A stretch of 13,259 nt of DNA from Scatosoma sp045577595 (GTDB lineage: Bacteria > Bacillota > Clostridia > Christensenellales > Borkfalkiaceae). Under the pieces are notes generated by a model, which saw only the letters and a list, made by a program, of their open reading frames with translations, had not been told where the DNA came from and did not search any database. Both the position numbers and the translations under genes were made by a program. Positions within the stretch are counted from its first letter, which is position 1, and each line of letters starts with the position of its first letter. Below are positions 1 to 4,913 of the stretch, piece after piece. The stretch spans positions 1 to 13,259 of the forward strand of contig JAZNIR010000151.1 of NCBI GenBank assembly GCA_045577595.1, in the 5' to 3' direction.

Positions 1-139
1 GAGGAAAAACCCCCATAAATTCAAAATTTTCAATTTCTAAAATTCGCTTTTATAAAATTTCAAAAAAGCAAAATTTAGCATTTTCAAAAATTAAATCCGT
101 AGGGGTTTCCAAAATAAAGATATAGAATATTTGGAAAAT
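1..139. repeat. Left inverted terminal repeat (replication origin end)
   Basis: This stretch is the reverse complement of 13089-13227, base i pairing with base 13228-i, with one visible difference (C at 79 against T at 13149, where A was expected). It is very AT-rich apart from two C/G clusters near 10-14 and 102-105. Long ITRs at the ends of a linear genome that also encodes a family B polymerase and a terminal-protein candidate are typical of protein-primed replication origins (phi29, Cp-1). The repeat stops exactly where coding begins: base 139 is also the last base of the stop codon of the 55-aa minus-strand gene. The right-hand copy continues 15 bases further out, so this left end is probably truncated. 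Confidence 0.95.
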
Positions 140-306
140 TAGTTATTGTAAATCTTTCGAATTGTTATATTCGCATAAGCTGTAAATCTTTGCGCCGCCT
201 TTTTTCCTGCTGGCGTTGGCGGGTATGATATTATAATACGCTTTTCTTTTTCGTCAAATATATCTATTCTTACAAGCTCCGCTGTCTTTTTTTTGTCCTG
301 TTTCAT
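139..306 (-). CDS. Small 55-aa protein at the end of the early operon
   Basis: I do not recognise a family. The ATG (304-306) overlaps the TGA stop of the DNA polymerase gene as ATGA, and an AAGGAA ribosome site lies about 9-10 nt upstream inside the polymerase gene, so coupled translation is likely. The product is basic, starting MKQDKKKTAELV, with a beta-prone middle (KRIIISYP), a PPTPAGKK turn and a C-terminal stretch around QRFTAYANITIRKIYN. There is no signal peptide or membrane segment. The stop TAA touches the inner edge of the left ITR. It is the last gene of the leftward operon, downstream of SSB, terminal-protein candidate and polymerase, which suggests a replication accessory role such as DNA or terminus binding; that role is inference only. 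Confidence 0.7.
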   Translation of the reverse strand: MKQDKKKTAELVRIDIFDEKEKRIIISYPPTPAGKKAAQRFTAYANITIRKIYNN

Positions 307-2129
307 TGTGTTTTTTCCTTGTTTATTTTTCTAATGTTTTCGGCGCGCAAACGCCTCAATTTTCGCTTTAATTCGGGATTTTCAATGCTTCGTATTTCGT
401 CGGCAAAAGTAATTTTTACGCCGTGCGTTTTAAGCTCGTGTTCTCTCTCCCTGTCCTCTTTTTTTCTCTTCGTTTCGGGGAATAAAAGCTCGTGCGCCTG
501 ATATTCCAGCTCGTCAAGAATTTGTATATATAATTGCTCCGTTTTTTCGGTCTTTGCGTCCTCCTCAAACTTCAATACTTCCTCCCGCTGTTTTACGCTA
601 AAATAGGGCAGGTATTCTTCTATTTTTCTCCGTAAAACAAATAAGCGGGAATACGTTTCAATGGGTAGCTCATTATAATAATACCCAATCAAAAACCCGT
701 ATTCCGTGAGTGTGTAAAAGGTGGATTGAAAACCCGCACAAAATTCATCATATGTCAAGGTGTTATGCTTTCGCCCTGATATGCGCGTGTCGTTGAATAT
801 TTCGCCGTTTTCGTCCACTACCTCACCGCAATAATTAGATATGTCTTTTAGTGCTACGCGGTTGTAAATCGTTCTAAATTCAATCCGTCCTATCTTAGAA
901 GAATAAACCGCGTTTACGTAATCAAAATCCGCCTCGTTTTCAAGGAAAAACCCGTCCGTATTTGCGTATAAAAGCTTTGAGAAGTGCGGAAAAATTGCAC
1001 GAATTAATGCGACTTTCGCTTGTCCGTTTATATATAAATACATAGGATAATAGCTTTTTTCCTCTATCACTTTTGTTTCCGTTTTGAATTTCAAAAAATC
1101 GGGTTTATTCTCGTCTATATAGTAGCTTGTTTCCGTGATTTCGTCGCGTCGTCCAAACGTTCCCCAAAAGGTATTGCACCGCGCCTTATTATATTTTTTG
1201 AGGGGCTCAAAATCGTTGTTCTTTGCAAAAATGTTTTCTTCTATAAAATCGTTAAAAATAGTCCTTTGTAGCTTATAAAAATACCCGTCCATAGTTTTAT
1301 ATTTAATATCATACACAAGAGGAAGAATTTCTTCTATATCTTTCGTTACGTACAATATAATATATTTTTTCTTTTCTTCCTTAAACTTCTTTTCAAAATC
1401 TAAAAAATCGTAGATTTTTGATTTTATCGAAAATATCATAATTTTTTTTATATACCATTTTTTTGCGGGTATTTCGTCGTCCGTGGAAAAATATTCCCCG
1501 TTTCCTTGCGGAAACAAGCGGTTATACACGCGCGACGCAAAACTTGATTTTATGTCATAAGAATACACGCGCTCGTATTCGGAGGGGGCTTTTAAGTAAT
1601 AAAACGCCGTCACGGTTTCCTTGCCTCCCAGCCAATATTCAAACTCACAGCCTACGGGTTGCGGAAAAATTTTATCGAATATTGTTTTTTGTGCAAACCA
1701 ATTATCCGACTTGCATATACTTAGCATTAGTTGACTTTTCCCGTCCTGCGCGACGCTGGGCTTTTTCCATTTGTCCGCGCGTTCAAGTCTTTCCGCGGTT
1801 TCAAAGTCGGCAAACTCTTGCAAGAATTTATTCTCGTAGGATATTATGCAAGCCGTCACGCCCTTGCAAATATGTATTTTTATATAGTCCTTAAAAATAT
1901 CATAACTTTGCGTCAAATCTTGCTTTCCGTCTTTTTGGTGGTAGTTTTCATTCTTTAATAAAAATTCGATTATAGAAAACTTTGCAAGCGCGAAACGGGG
2001 AATTATAAAATTTGTATCTTTTTCCACTCTCAAAAAATACGCAAGAGGAAAGAATTTCCCGTTCTTCGTCAAAAAACGGCGCGTTTCTATTCCCCTATGC
2101 GTATTTTCAAAAAGTGGTAAAAGTATCAT
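303..2129 (-). CDS. Protein-primed family B DNA polymerase (phi29 gp2-like)
   Basis: Copies the linear genome from a terminal-protein primer bound at each end. Polymerase motifs appear in family order in 608 aa: motif A around D192 (YDIKSSFASRVYNRLFP, compare phi29 DVNSLYP), a TPR1-like insert about 250-305, motif B at K315-G323 (K-x3-N-x3-G: KARCNTFWG), motif C at Y388-G393 (YANTDG), and a KxY-like segment near K428-Y433. The metal-binding aspartates D192 and D392 are kept, but the first Asp of the usual DTD is Asn390. The ~190 residues before motif A (about 250 in phi29) show no convincing Exo I/II/III set; an isolated DFET at 108-111 lacks its partners. The gene starts 4 nt after the upstream stop codon without a well-placed Shine-Dalgarno, so translational coupling is likely. 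Family call firm; proofreading doubtful. Confidence 0.95.
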   Translation of the reverse strand: MILLPLFENTHRGIETRRFLTKNGKFFPLAYFLRVEKDTNFIIPRFALAKFSIIEFLLKNENYHQKDGKQDLTQSYDIFKDYIKIHICKGVTACIISYENKFLQEFADFETAERLERADKWKKPSVAQDGKSQLMLSICKSDNWFAQKTIFDKIFPQPVGCEFEYWLGGKETVTAFYYLKAPSEYERVYSYDIKSSFASRVYNRLFPQGNGEYFSTDDEIPAKKWYIKKIMIFSIKSKIYDFLDFEKKFKEEKKKYIILYVTKDIEEILPLVYDIKYKTMDGYFYKLQRTIFNDFIEENIFAKNNDFEPLKKYNKARCNTFWGTFGRRDEITETSYYIDENKPDFLKFKTETKVIEEKSYYPMYLYINGQAKVALIRAIFPHFSKLLYANTDGFFLENEADFDYVNAVYSSKIGRIEFRTIYNRVALKDISNYCGEVVDENGEIFNDTRISGRKHNTLTYDEFCAGFQSTFYTLTEYGFLIGYYYNELPIETYSRLFVLRRKIEEYLPYFSVKQREEVLKFEEDAKTEKTEQLYIQILDELEYQAHELLFPETKRKKEDREREHELKTHGVKITFADEIRSIENPELKRKLRRLRAENIRKINKEKTQ

Positions 2130-2133
2130 TTTT

Positions 2134-2802
2134 TTATACCGTCAAATCCTTATAGCGCAAGTCGGCTACCTCTTCGGGAATTACGCCCTCTTGCAAATAT
2201 TGTTGCGCGTATTCGTTAAGCTCGGCGGCGCTGTTTATGCGTCGTATTTTTGTGGAAGAAAATCTTTCGTCTTGTCCTATAAACCAATCTTGGTAGCGCG
2301 AATAATCGTAAATTTTTTTACGCCCTCGCTGTTCCCGTAGCCTTGCCGTAGCAACGTCGCCGCGCGGGGCTTTGAAAGTCCCCTTTGTAAGCTCTTGTTT
2401 TGTGCGCGCCGTGGAAAAATTTGTACCGTAGTATTGATTAATAGCGCTATAATATTTTTGTTCAAAGACTTGTTCGTTTTGCGCTGTTTGTATTAAGTCG
2501 GTTAATATATCTTTGGCGTCTTTCGGCTCGGCTTGCGTCTTGCCCGTTGCTGCCAAATCCTGCAAAATTTCGCTTGCCTCGCGGGTAAGCACGGTTTCGC
2601 CAGACAACCCCAAAAACGAGGGAAATTTCGTATTCTTCGTGTATAGCTTGGATAATTCTTCACCCTGCCTTTGTATTTGTGTTATAGACGCGGTCAAATC
2701 CTTTTTTTGAAACACGCGCTTTACTTCGCCTTTAATTCCTACTGTTATATTATTCTTATTGTAATGTACATAAGAATAACGGGAAAAAATTTGCTTTTTC
2801 AT
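2134..2802 (-). CDS. Probable terminal protein (protein primer, gp3-like)
   Basis: Called mainly from position: it lies immediately upstream of the polymerase gene in the same operon, as terminal-protein genes do in phi29-like phages, and its 222 aa is close to known primers (phi29 266, Cp-1 230). The sequence is charged and largely helical, with a basic start (MKKQIFSRYSYVHYNKNN), Gln/Lys-rich helices, a basic patch near 150-165 (TARLREQRGRKK) and an acidic C-terminal domain ending DLRYKDLTV. A good AAGGAG site lies 9 nt before the ATG. The priming hydroxyl residue cannot be assigned; Thr221, next to the C-terminus, is one candidate by analogy with Thr226 of the 230-aa Cp-1 protein. I see no sequence motif that proves the function. 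Confidence 0.65.
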   Translation of the reverse strand: MKKQIFSRYSYVHYNKNNITVGIKGEVKRVFQKKDLTASITQIQRQGEELSKLYTKNTKFPSFLGLSGETVLTREASEILQDLAATGKTQAEPKDAKDILTDLIQTAQNEQVFEQKYYSAINQYYGTNFSTARTKQELTKGTFKAPRGDVATARLREQRGRKKIYDYSRYQDWFIGQDERFSSTKIRRINSAAELNEYAQQYLQEGVIPEEVADLRYKDLTV

Positions 2803-2823
2803 TTGTTTGCGCTCCTTAGGGTT

Positions 2824-2854
2824 TACAAGCCCTCAAACTTTTTGAGGGCTTGTA
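2824..2854. promoter_or_regulatory. 14-bp perfect hairpin between SSB and terminal-protein genes
   Basis: The arms 2824-2837 (TACAAGCCCTCAAA) and 2841-2854 are exact reverse complements, with a 3-nt apex at 2838-2840. The hairpin lies in the 84-nt gap of the leftward operon, just before the AAGGAG site of the terminal-protein gene. Neither side has a T-run, so it is not a standard intrinsic terminator. It may be an RNA-processing, stabilising or translation-tuning element. It also sits 6 nt beyond the TAA that would close an SSB reading frame shifted by -1. Confidence 0.75.
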
Positions 2855-2860
2855 CTATCA

Positions 2861-2914
2861 TTAAAATGGTGTATCGTCGTCGTTAATTATCGACGTGAAT
2901 AACCGCTTTTTTTT
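2861..2914 (-). other. Out-of-frame SSB C-terminal tail with A8 slippery site
   Basis: On the minus strand the zero frame reads GCA AAA AAA AGC (A8 run = T8 at 2907-2914) and stops at 2887-2889. In the -1 frame the codons from 2890 down to 2861 read I-I-N-D-D-D-T-P-F-stop. DDD(I/T)PF followed by a stop is the hallmark tip with which SSBs recruit replication partners. A one-base slip at the A AAA AAA heptamer would give a 143-aa SSB ending KRLFTSIINDDDTPF. The alternatives are a one-base deletion in the assembly or a real mutation. The context GCA-AAA-AA resembles the dnaX slippery site. No classic stimulatory structure lies 5-9 nt downstream. Confidence 0.7.
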
Positions 2915-3291
2915 GCCGTTTGCGCGGGCTTGCTCGGTTTTACGGGCTCTTGTTCTTCTTCCTCGCTTTCGTTATTTTTTGGGGTTAAAAACTCGCATTC
3001 CGATACAATAACGTCGTAAGCAATTCGCTCGTTGCCGTCCTTGTCCTCGTATCTACGTTGTTGCATTGTTCCTACGATTGCAATCTTTTTACCCTTATCA
3101 CAAAAACGCGCGATATTCTCGCCAAGCTCGCGCCAAGCTGTACAATTAAAGAAATCACAAGCCCCGTTTCCGTCCTCGTCTTTATAGGGGCGATTTACCG
3201 CGATAGAAAAATTGCAAACGGGTGTTCCATTGCTTGTTTCCCTAAATTCCGGCGTGTGCGTCAAGTTACCAATTAAAATGATTTTGTTCAT
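2887..3291 (-). CDS. ssb: Single-stranded DNA-binding protein (bacterial SSB type)
   Basis: Coats displaced single strands during strand-displacement replication. The OB-fold shows the bacterial SSB signature: MNKIILIGNLTHTPEFRET at the start, FSIAVNRPYKDEDG, FFNCTAWRELGENIARF and KGKKIAIVGTMQQRRYEDKDG, to about residue 105. An acidic, Pro/Lys-rich linker follows (NESEEEEQEPVKPSKP). The zero-frame product is 134 aa and ends ...AKKSGYSRR, without the acidic tip typical of SSBs. That tip, DDDTPF followed by TAA, is present directly downstream in the -1 frame (see the separate entry). The start has AAGGAG 10 nt upstream. It resembles host SSBs rather than phi29 p5, suggesting acquisition from a bacterium. 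Confidence 0.95.
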   Translation of the reverse strand: MNKIILIGNLTHTPEFRETSNGTPVCNFSIAVNRPYKDEDGNGACDFFNCTAWRELGENIARFCDKGKKIAIVGTMQQRRYEDKDGNERIAYDVIVSECEFLTPKNNESEEEEQEPVKPSKPAQTAKKSGYSRR

Positions 3292-3295
3292 AGTT

Positions 3296-3436
3296 TCAAA
3301 TCTCCTTATTTAATAAAATTTTTATTGCTTTGATAATGGGTTTATGTTGTTTCCCGAACTCGCCCCATTTTGAAATTACGCGTTCGAGGTATTCTCTTGC
3401 CTGTTGCTCCGTTTCTATTTTTTTTGTTTTTCTCAT
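3296..3436 (-). CDS. Small basic 46-aa early protein
   Basis: Unrecognised. The ATG (3434-3436) overlaps the TGA of the upstream 72-aa gene as ATGA, so coupled translation is likely; the local ribosome site (AAGGGTGG) is weak. The product starts MRKTKKIETEQQAREYLERV, contains a WGEFGKQHKP turn and ends in a basic amphipathic helix (IIKAIKILLNKEI). It is helical and lysine-rich with no membrane segment. The end of the gene contains the AAGGAG site used by SSB, and its TGA lies 4 nt before the SSB start codon. Its position between small early genes and SSB suggests a takeover or replication accessory protein, but no function can be given. Confidence 0.65.
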   Translation of the reverse strand: MRKTKKIETEQQAREYLERVISKWGEFGKQHKPIIKAIKILLNKEI

Positions 3437-3651
3437 TTTTCCACCCTTTCGGCGATATACTCGCTACAAATAGACACAAACCCACTTACAAATGCGCGTA
3501 CTTCCTCAAAAGTAAATACTTCTTTTTGGGGTTTAAGTGTCGGCGCGATTGTAAGCTTTTCCGTAAAATGCGAAAGAGCTTGCTTTTTTAGAAAAACCGC
3601 CGCTTTTAATTCGCCGTCTTTGATGTATTTTAGGCGATAGTTTTTATTCAT
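3433..3651 (-). CDS. Hypothetical 72-aa early protein
   Basis: Unrecognised. It begins MNKNYRLKYIKDGELKAAVF and ends FVSGFVSICSEYIAERVEK; the middle is LTIAPTLKPQKEVFTFEEVRAF. The likely fold is a short beta-rich start followed by a C-terminal helix (about residues 48-70). A strong AGGAGGTG ribosome site lies 10 nt before the ATG, inside the end of the upstream 97-aa gene, whose stop overlaps this start by 8 nt. The stop overlaps the next start as ATGA. The same purine-rich leader (GGAGGTGAAAAAA) precedes several genes of this operon, suggesting uniform strong early translation. Confidence 0.75.
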   Translation of the reverse strand: MNKNYRLKYIKDGELKAAVFLKKQALSHFTEKLTIAPTLKPQKEVFTFEEVRAFVSGFVSICSEYIAERVEK

Positions 3652-3937
3652 TGTTTTTTTTCACCTCCTCTTTTATTATTCTTTTTGTTTCTTCGTTGAA
3701 AAGTTTTGACGTTTCGTCATATAACCTCCAAGGCATATTATACTTTTTACAAAAAAACGCCTCGTTTCCTAAAACTTGTTCCATAAACCTGCGAAACTCT
3801 TGTACCCGTTTAGAGTTTATGCCTATATGGCAAATACCCGTTTCGTCGTTAAAATAACAACAGGTTTTGCATTCACTGCAACTACATAAAGGATACATAT
3901 TTGTTGCGTATTCGTGAATTTTTACGATTTTTTTCAC
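3644..3937 (-). CDS. Cys-rich small early protein (possible metal-binding site)
   Basis: Unrecognised 97-aa protein. Cysteines cluster at 18, 20, 23, 26, 27 and 36, with another at 63 (CSCSECKTCCYF ... GICHIG ... FFCKKYNMPW), a pattern suited to zinc or an Fe-S cluster. The C-terminal third is a charged helix (about 75-96). The proposed start is a GTG (3935-3937) whose bases overlap the upstream TGA as GTGA, but the strong AAGGAG site lies directly against this GTG with no spacer. Sister genes place the same leader GGAGGTGAAAAAA before an ATG, and here the matching position is an ATC. The true start could therefore be GTG by coupling, a rare ATC, or Met14. The small size and early position suggest host takeover; function unknown. 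Confidence 0.7.
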   Translation of the reverse strand: MKKIVKIHEYATNMYPLCSCSECKTCCYFNDETGICHIGINSKRVQEFRRFMEQVLGNEAFFCKKYNMPWRLYDETSKLFNEETKRIIKEEVKKNNE

Positions 3938-4275
3938 CTCCTTACAAATTTATTAACAGCCTGCAAAAGCTTTGAGTCAAATATTTCAAGCACTTCTTTC
4001 AAGTTTTCGCCCTGCTCGATTTGTTGTTCGTCTACGTAGCGGGTAATAGCTCTTTGGGCTTCAATTTTGAAAGCTTTTGCAATTTCTTCTTGGAATAACC
4101 ACTTTCGGCGTTTTTTTGCCATTTCCGCTTTTGTGTTTGCGCGCTGTTCCCTGTTGTATTCCGCTATCATTTGACGGCGAATTTTCGGGGCTTGCTTTTC
4201 CCGTTCGCTTTCGGGTAGTGCGTTGATTGCGTTCTTAATTTGAATGTTAAGATTGATAGGTATAAATTGTGACAT
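3934..4275 (-). CDS. Basic helical 113-aa early protein
   Basis: Unrecognised. The sequence is almost wholly helical and highly charged. The N-terminal part (SQFIPINLNIQIKNAINALP) is followed by a very basic stretch about 20-60 (EREKQAPKIRRQMIAEYNRE, then KAEMAKKRRKW). The rest alternates acidic and basic residues and ends LLQAVNKFVRR. Such composition suits nucleic-acid binding or oligomerisation, and the position as second gene of the early operon would suit a regulator of the central promoters; both are inference, as no helix-turn-helix is evident. A clear AAGGAGG site lies upstream of the ATG. Its last codons contain the ribosome site for the next gene, and its TGA overlaps that gene's GTG. 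Confidence 0.75.
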   Translation of the reverse strand: MSQFIPINLNIQIKNAINALPESEREKQAPKIRRQMIAEYNREQRANTKAEMAKKRRKWLFQEEIAKAFKIEAQRAITRYVDEQQIEQGENLKEVLEIFDSKLLQAVNKFVRR

Positions 4276-4297
4276 TTTTTAGTCCTCCTTTTTTATG

Positions 4298-4516
4298 CTA
4301 CAAGTTGATAATCATTTCTATTACTTCGTATCTTGCTATCCTGTGGTATTTGCAATCCGCGTTCCATTCGAGAGAATGAAATTGTAACATTTCATTATAA
4401 ACAGCTTTTATTTCTTCGAAATTGTCTGTGGTGTTGTATTTTTTATGTGCATTAAACGCATACCACGTTTTGCCGTCTTTGCTGTACTGTGCTTGATAGT
4501 AGATTGTTTTTTTCAT
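4298..4516 (-). CDS. First early gene, hypothetical 72-aa protein
   Basis: Unrecognised. The frame stays open upstream to 4624, but the chosen ATG (4514-4516) has a strong GGAGGTG site about 8 nt before it, and the upstream extension would run through the tRNA-like RNA; the short form is therefore preferred. The product begins MKKTIYYQAQYSKDGKTWYAF, a beta-hairpin-like start, then YNTTDNFEEIKAVYNEMLQF (helix) and a final strand (HRIARYEVIEMIINL). This alpha/beta layout is common among small early phage proteins. It is the first protein gene behind the leftward promoter, so it should be made earliest and strongly. The stop is TAG. Confidence 0.75.
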   Translation of the reverse strand: MKKTIYYQAQYSKDGKTWYAFNAHKKYNTTDNFEEIKAVYNEMLQFHSLEWNADCKYHRIARYEVIEMIINL

Positions 4517-4553
4517 AGTTTTTTCACCTCCTATATTTTTATAATCTTCGGTT

Positions 4554-4622
4554 TGGTGGACGGCTTGGAGTTGAACCAACGCGTAAGGTTGCGCACCCTT
4601 TACGAACTTGCCCGTTCCGCCC
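4554..4622 (-). tRNA. tRNA-like RNA with non-canonical arms and encoded CCA
   Basis: The minus-strand RNA (69 nt) starts GGGCGG and ends CCGTCC-A-CCA: a 6-bp acceptor with one G-U pair, an unpaired A discriminator and an encoded CCA. The third arm is TTGG-TTCAACT-CCAA, a T-arm whose loop fits the TTCRANN consensus. The first arm is GAAC-GGGCAA-GTTC, a small D-arm substitute. The middle arm is GTAA(A)GG / CCTTAC around the 8-nt loop GTGCGCAA, which lacks a clear 7-nt anticodon loop; it could read U33-GCG or GCGC. It begins about 13 nt after the predicted early start site and precedes the first early gene. It could be a degenerate tRNA, a tRNA mimic or another structured RNA. The T-arm and CCA are seen directly; function is unknown. 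Confidence 0.55.
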
Positions 4623-4641
4623 ATATTTTTATTGTAATACT

Positions 4642-4671
4642 ATTTTATCACATATAAAAAAAGCTTGTCAA
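4642..4671 (-). promoter_or_regulatory. Early (leftward) sigma70/sigmaA promoter
   Basis: On the minus strand, TTGACA (4671-4666), an 18-nt spacer and TAAAAT (4647-4642) with an extended -10 (TGA-TAAAAT). The predicted start lies near 4635, just ahead of the tRNA-like RNA. It is the only strong promoter seen for the whole leftward replication operon. Confidence 0.85.
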
Positions 4672-4713
4672 CTGTTTTTAGCTATATTTTCGCTATTTTT
4701 TTTCTTTTTTTTG

Positions 4714-4755
4714 TCGATAATTATTTATCGATAAAAATTTATCGATATTTTATAA
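4714..4755. repeat. Three 14-bp iterons (TCGATA) between divergent promoters
   Basis: Units start at 4714, 4728 and 4742, each beginning TCGATA, with exactly 14 bp spacing; units 1 and 2 match TCGATAANNATTTA. The palindrome TTTATCGATAAA (4724-4735) spans the first junction and TATCGATA recurs at 4740-4747. The array is AT-rich and lies midway between the two back-to-back promoters, where an operator for an early/late switch would be expected. Candidate regulator-binding or DNA-melting site; no partner identified. Confidence 0.65.
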
Positions 4756-4775
4756 AAAAATATTTATTTTTTTTC

Positions 4776-4804
4776 TTGACATACACGCGCGCGTATGCTA
4801 TAAT
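4776..4804 (+). promoter_or_regulatory. Late (rightward) consensus promoter with palindromic spacer
   Basis: TTGACA (4776-4781), exactly 17 nt, TATAAT (4799-4804): a perfect sigma70/sigmaA consensus, with the start expected near 4811. The spacer contains the imperfect palindrome CATAC-ACGCGCGC-GTATG (4780-4797) overlapping the end of the -35 box, a likely operator. A perfect consensus for late genes would need repression early on, in contrast to the weak, activator-dependent phi29 A3 promoter. Confidence 0.9.
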
Positions 4805-4810
4805 ATATAA

Positions 4811-4913
4811 AAGGAGCGAGGCGGGAAACGCGCTTTTGCGTTTCTTACCCTTTCAGTAGGGGGATAGTGCGTAGGGATACGCCGCGGGCGCGCCGTCCGA
4901 GCCTGTTTGAATT
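4811..4913 (+). ncRNA. Structured, GC-rich leader RNA before the packaging ATPase
   Basis: About 103 nt between the expected late start and the ATPase ATG. Visible elements: hairpin GAAACGC/GCGTTTC (4825-4831, 4838-4844), with GGG 4823-4825 facing CCC 4848-4850 as an alternative outer pairing; hairpin GCGTA-GGGA-TACGC (4869-4882), with a GNRA-type tetraloop; CGG/CCG around 4885-4895; and AGGC (4819-4822) able to pair with GCCT (4901-4904), closing a multibranch fold. There is no Shine-Dalgarno before the ATG, while an AAGGAG lies unused at the 5' end. phi29 packaging motors need a structured pRNA, so this is a pRNA candidate; it could equally be a translational control leader. Confidence 0.5.

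Noticed and set aside
1797..1808. DFET in the polymerase N-terminus as Exo I
   Set aside because: It lies only about 80 residues before motif A, lacks the following strands, and no Exo II or Exo III partners were found.
2824..2854. Intrinsic terminator between SSB and terminal-protein genes
   Set aside because: No T-run on either strand.
4517..4624. N-terminal extension of the first early gene up to 4624
   Set aside because: The extension runs through the tRNA-like RNA; a much better ribosome site precedes the ATG at 4514-4516.
4665..4859. Plus-strand open frame across the central control region
   Set aside because: It spans both promoter regions and the operator repeats and starts upstream of the late promoter; composition is that of AT-rich control DNA.
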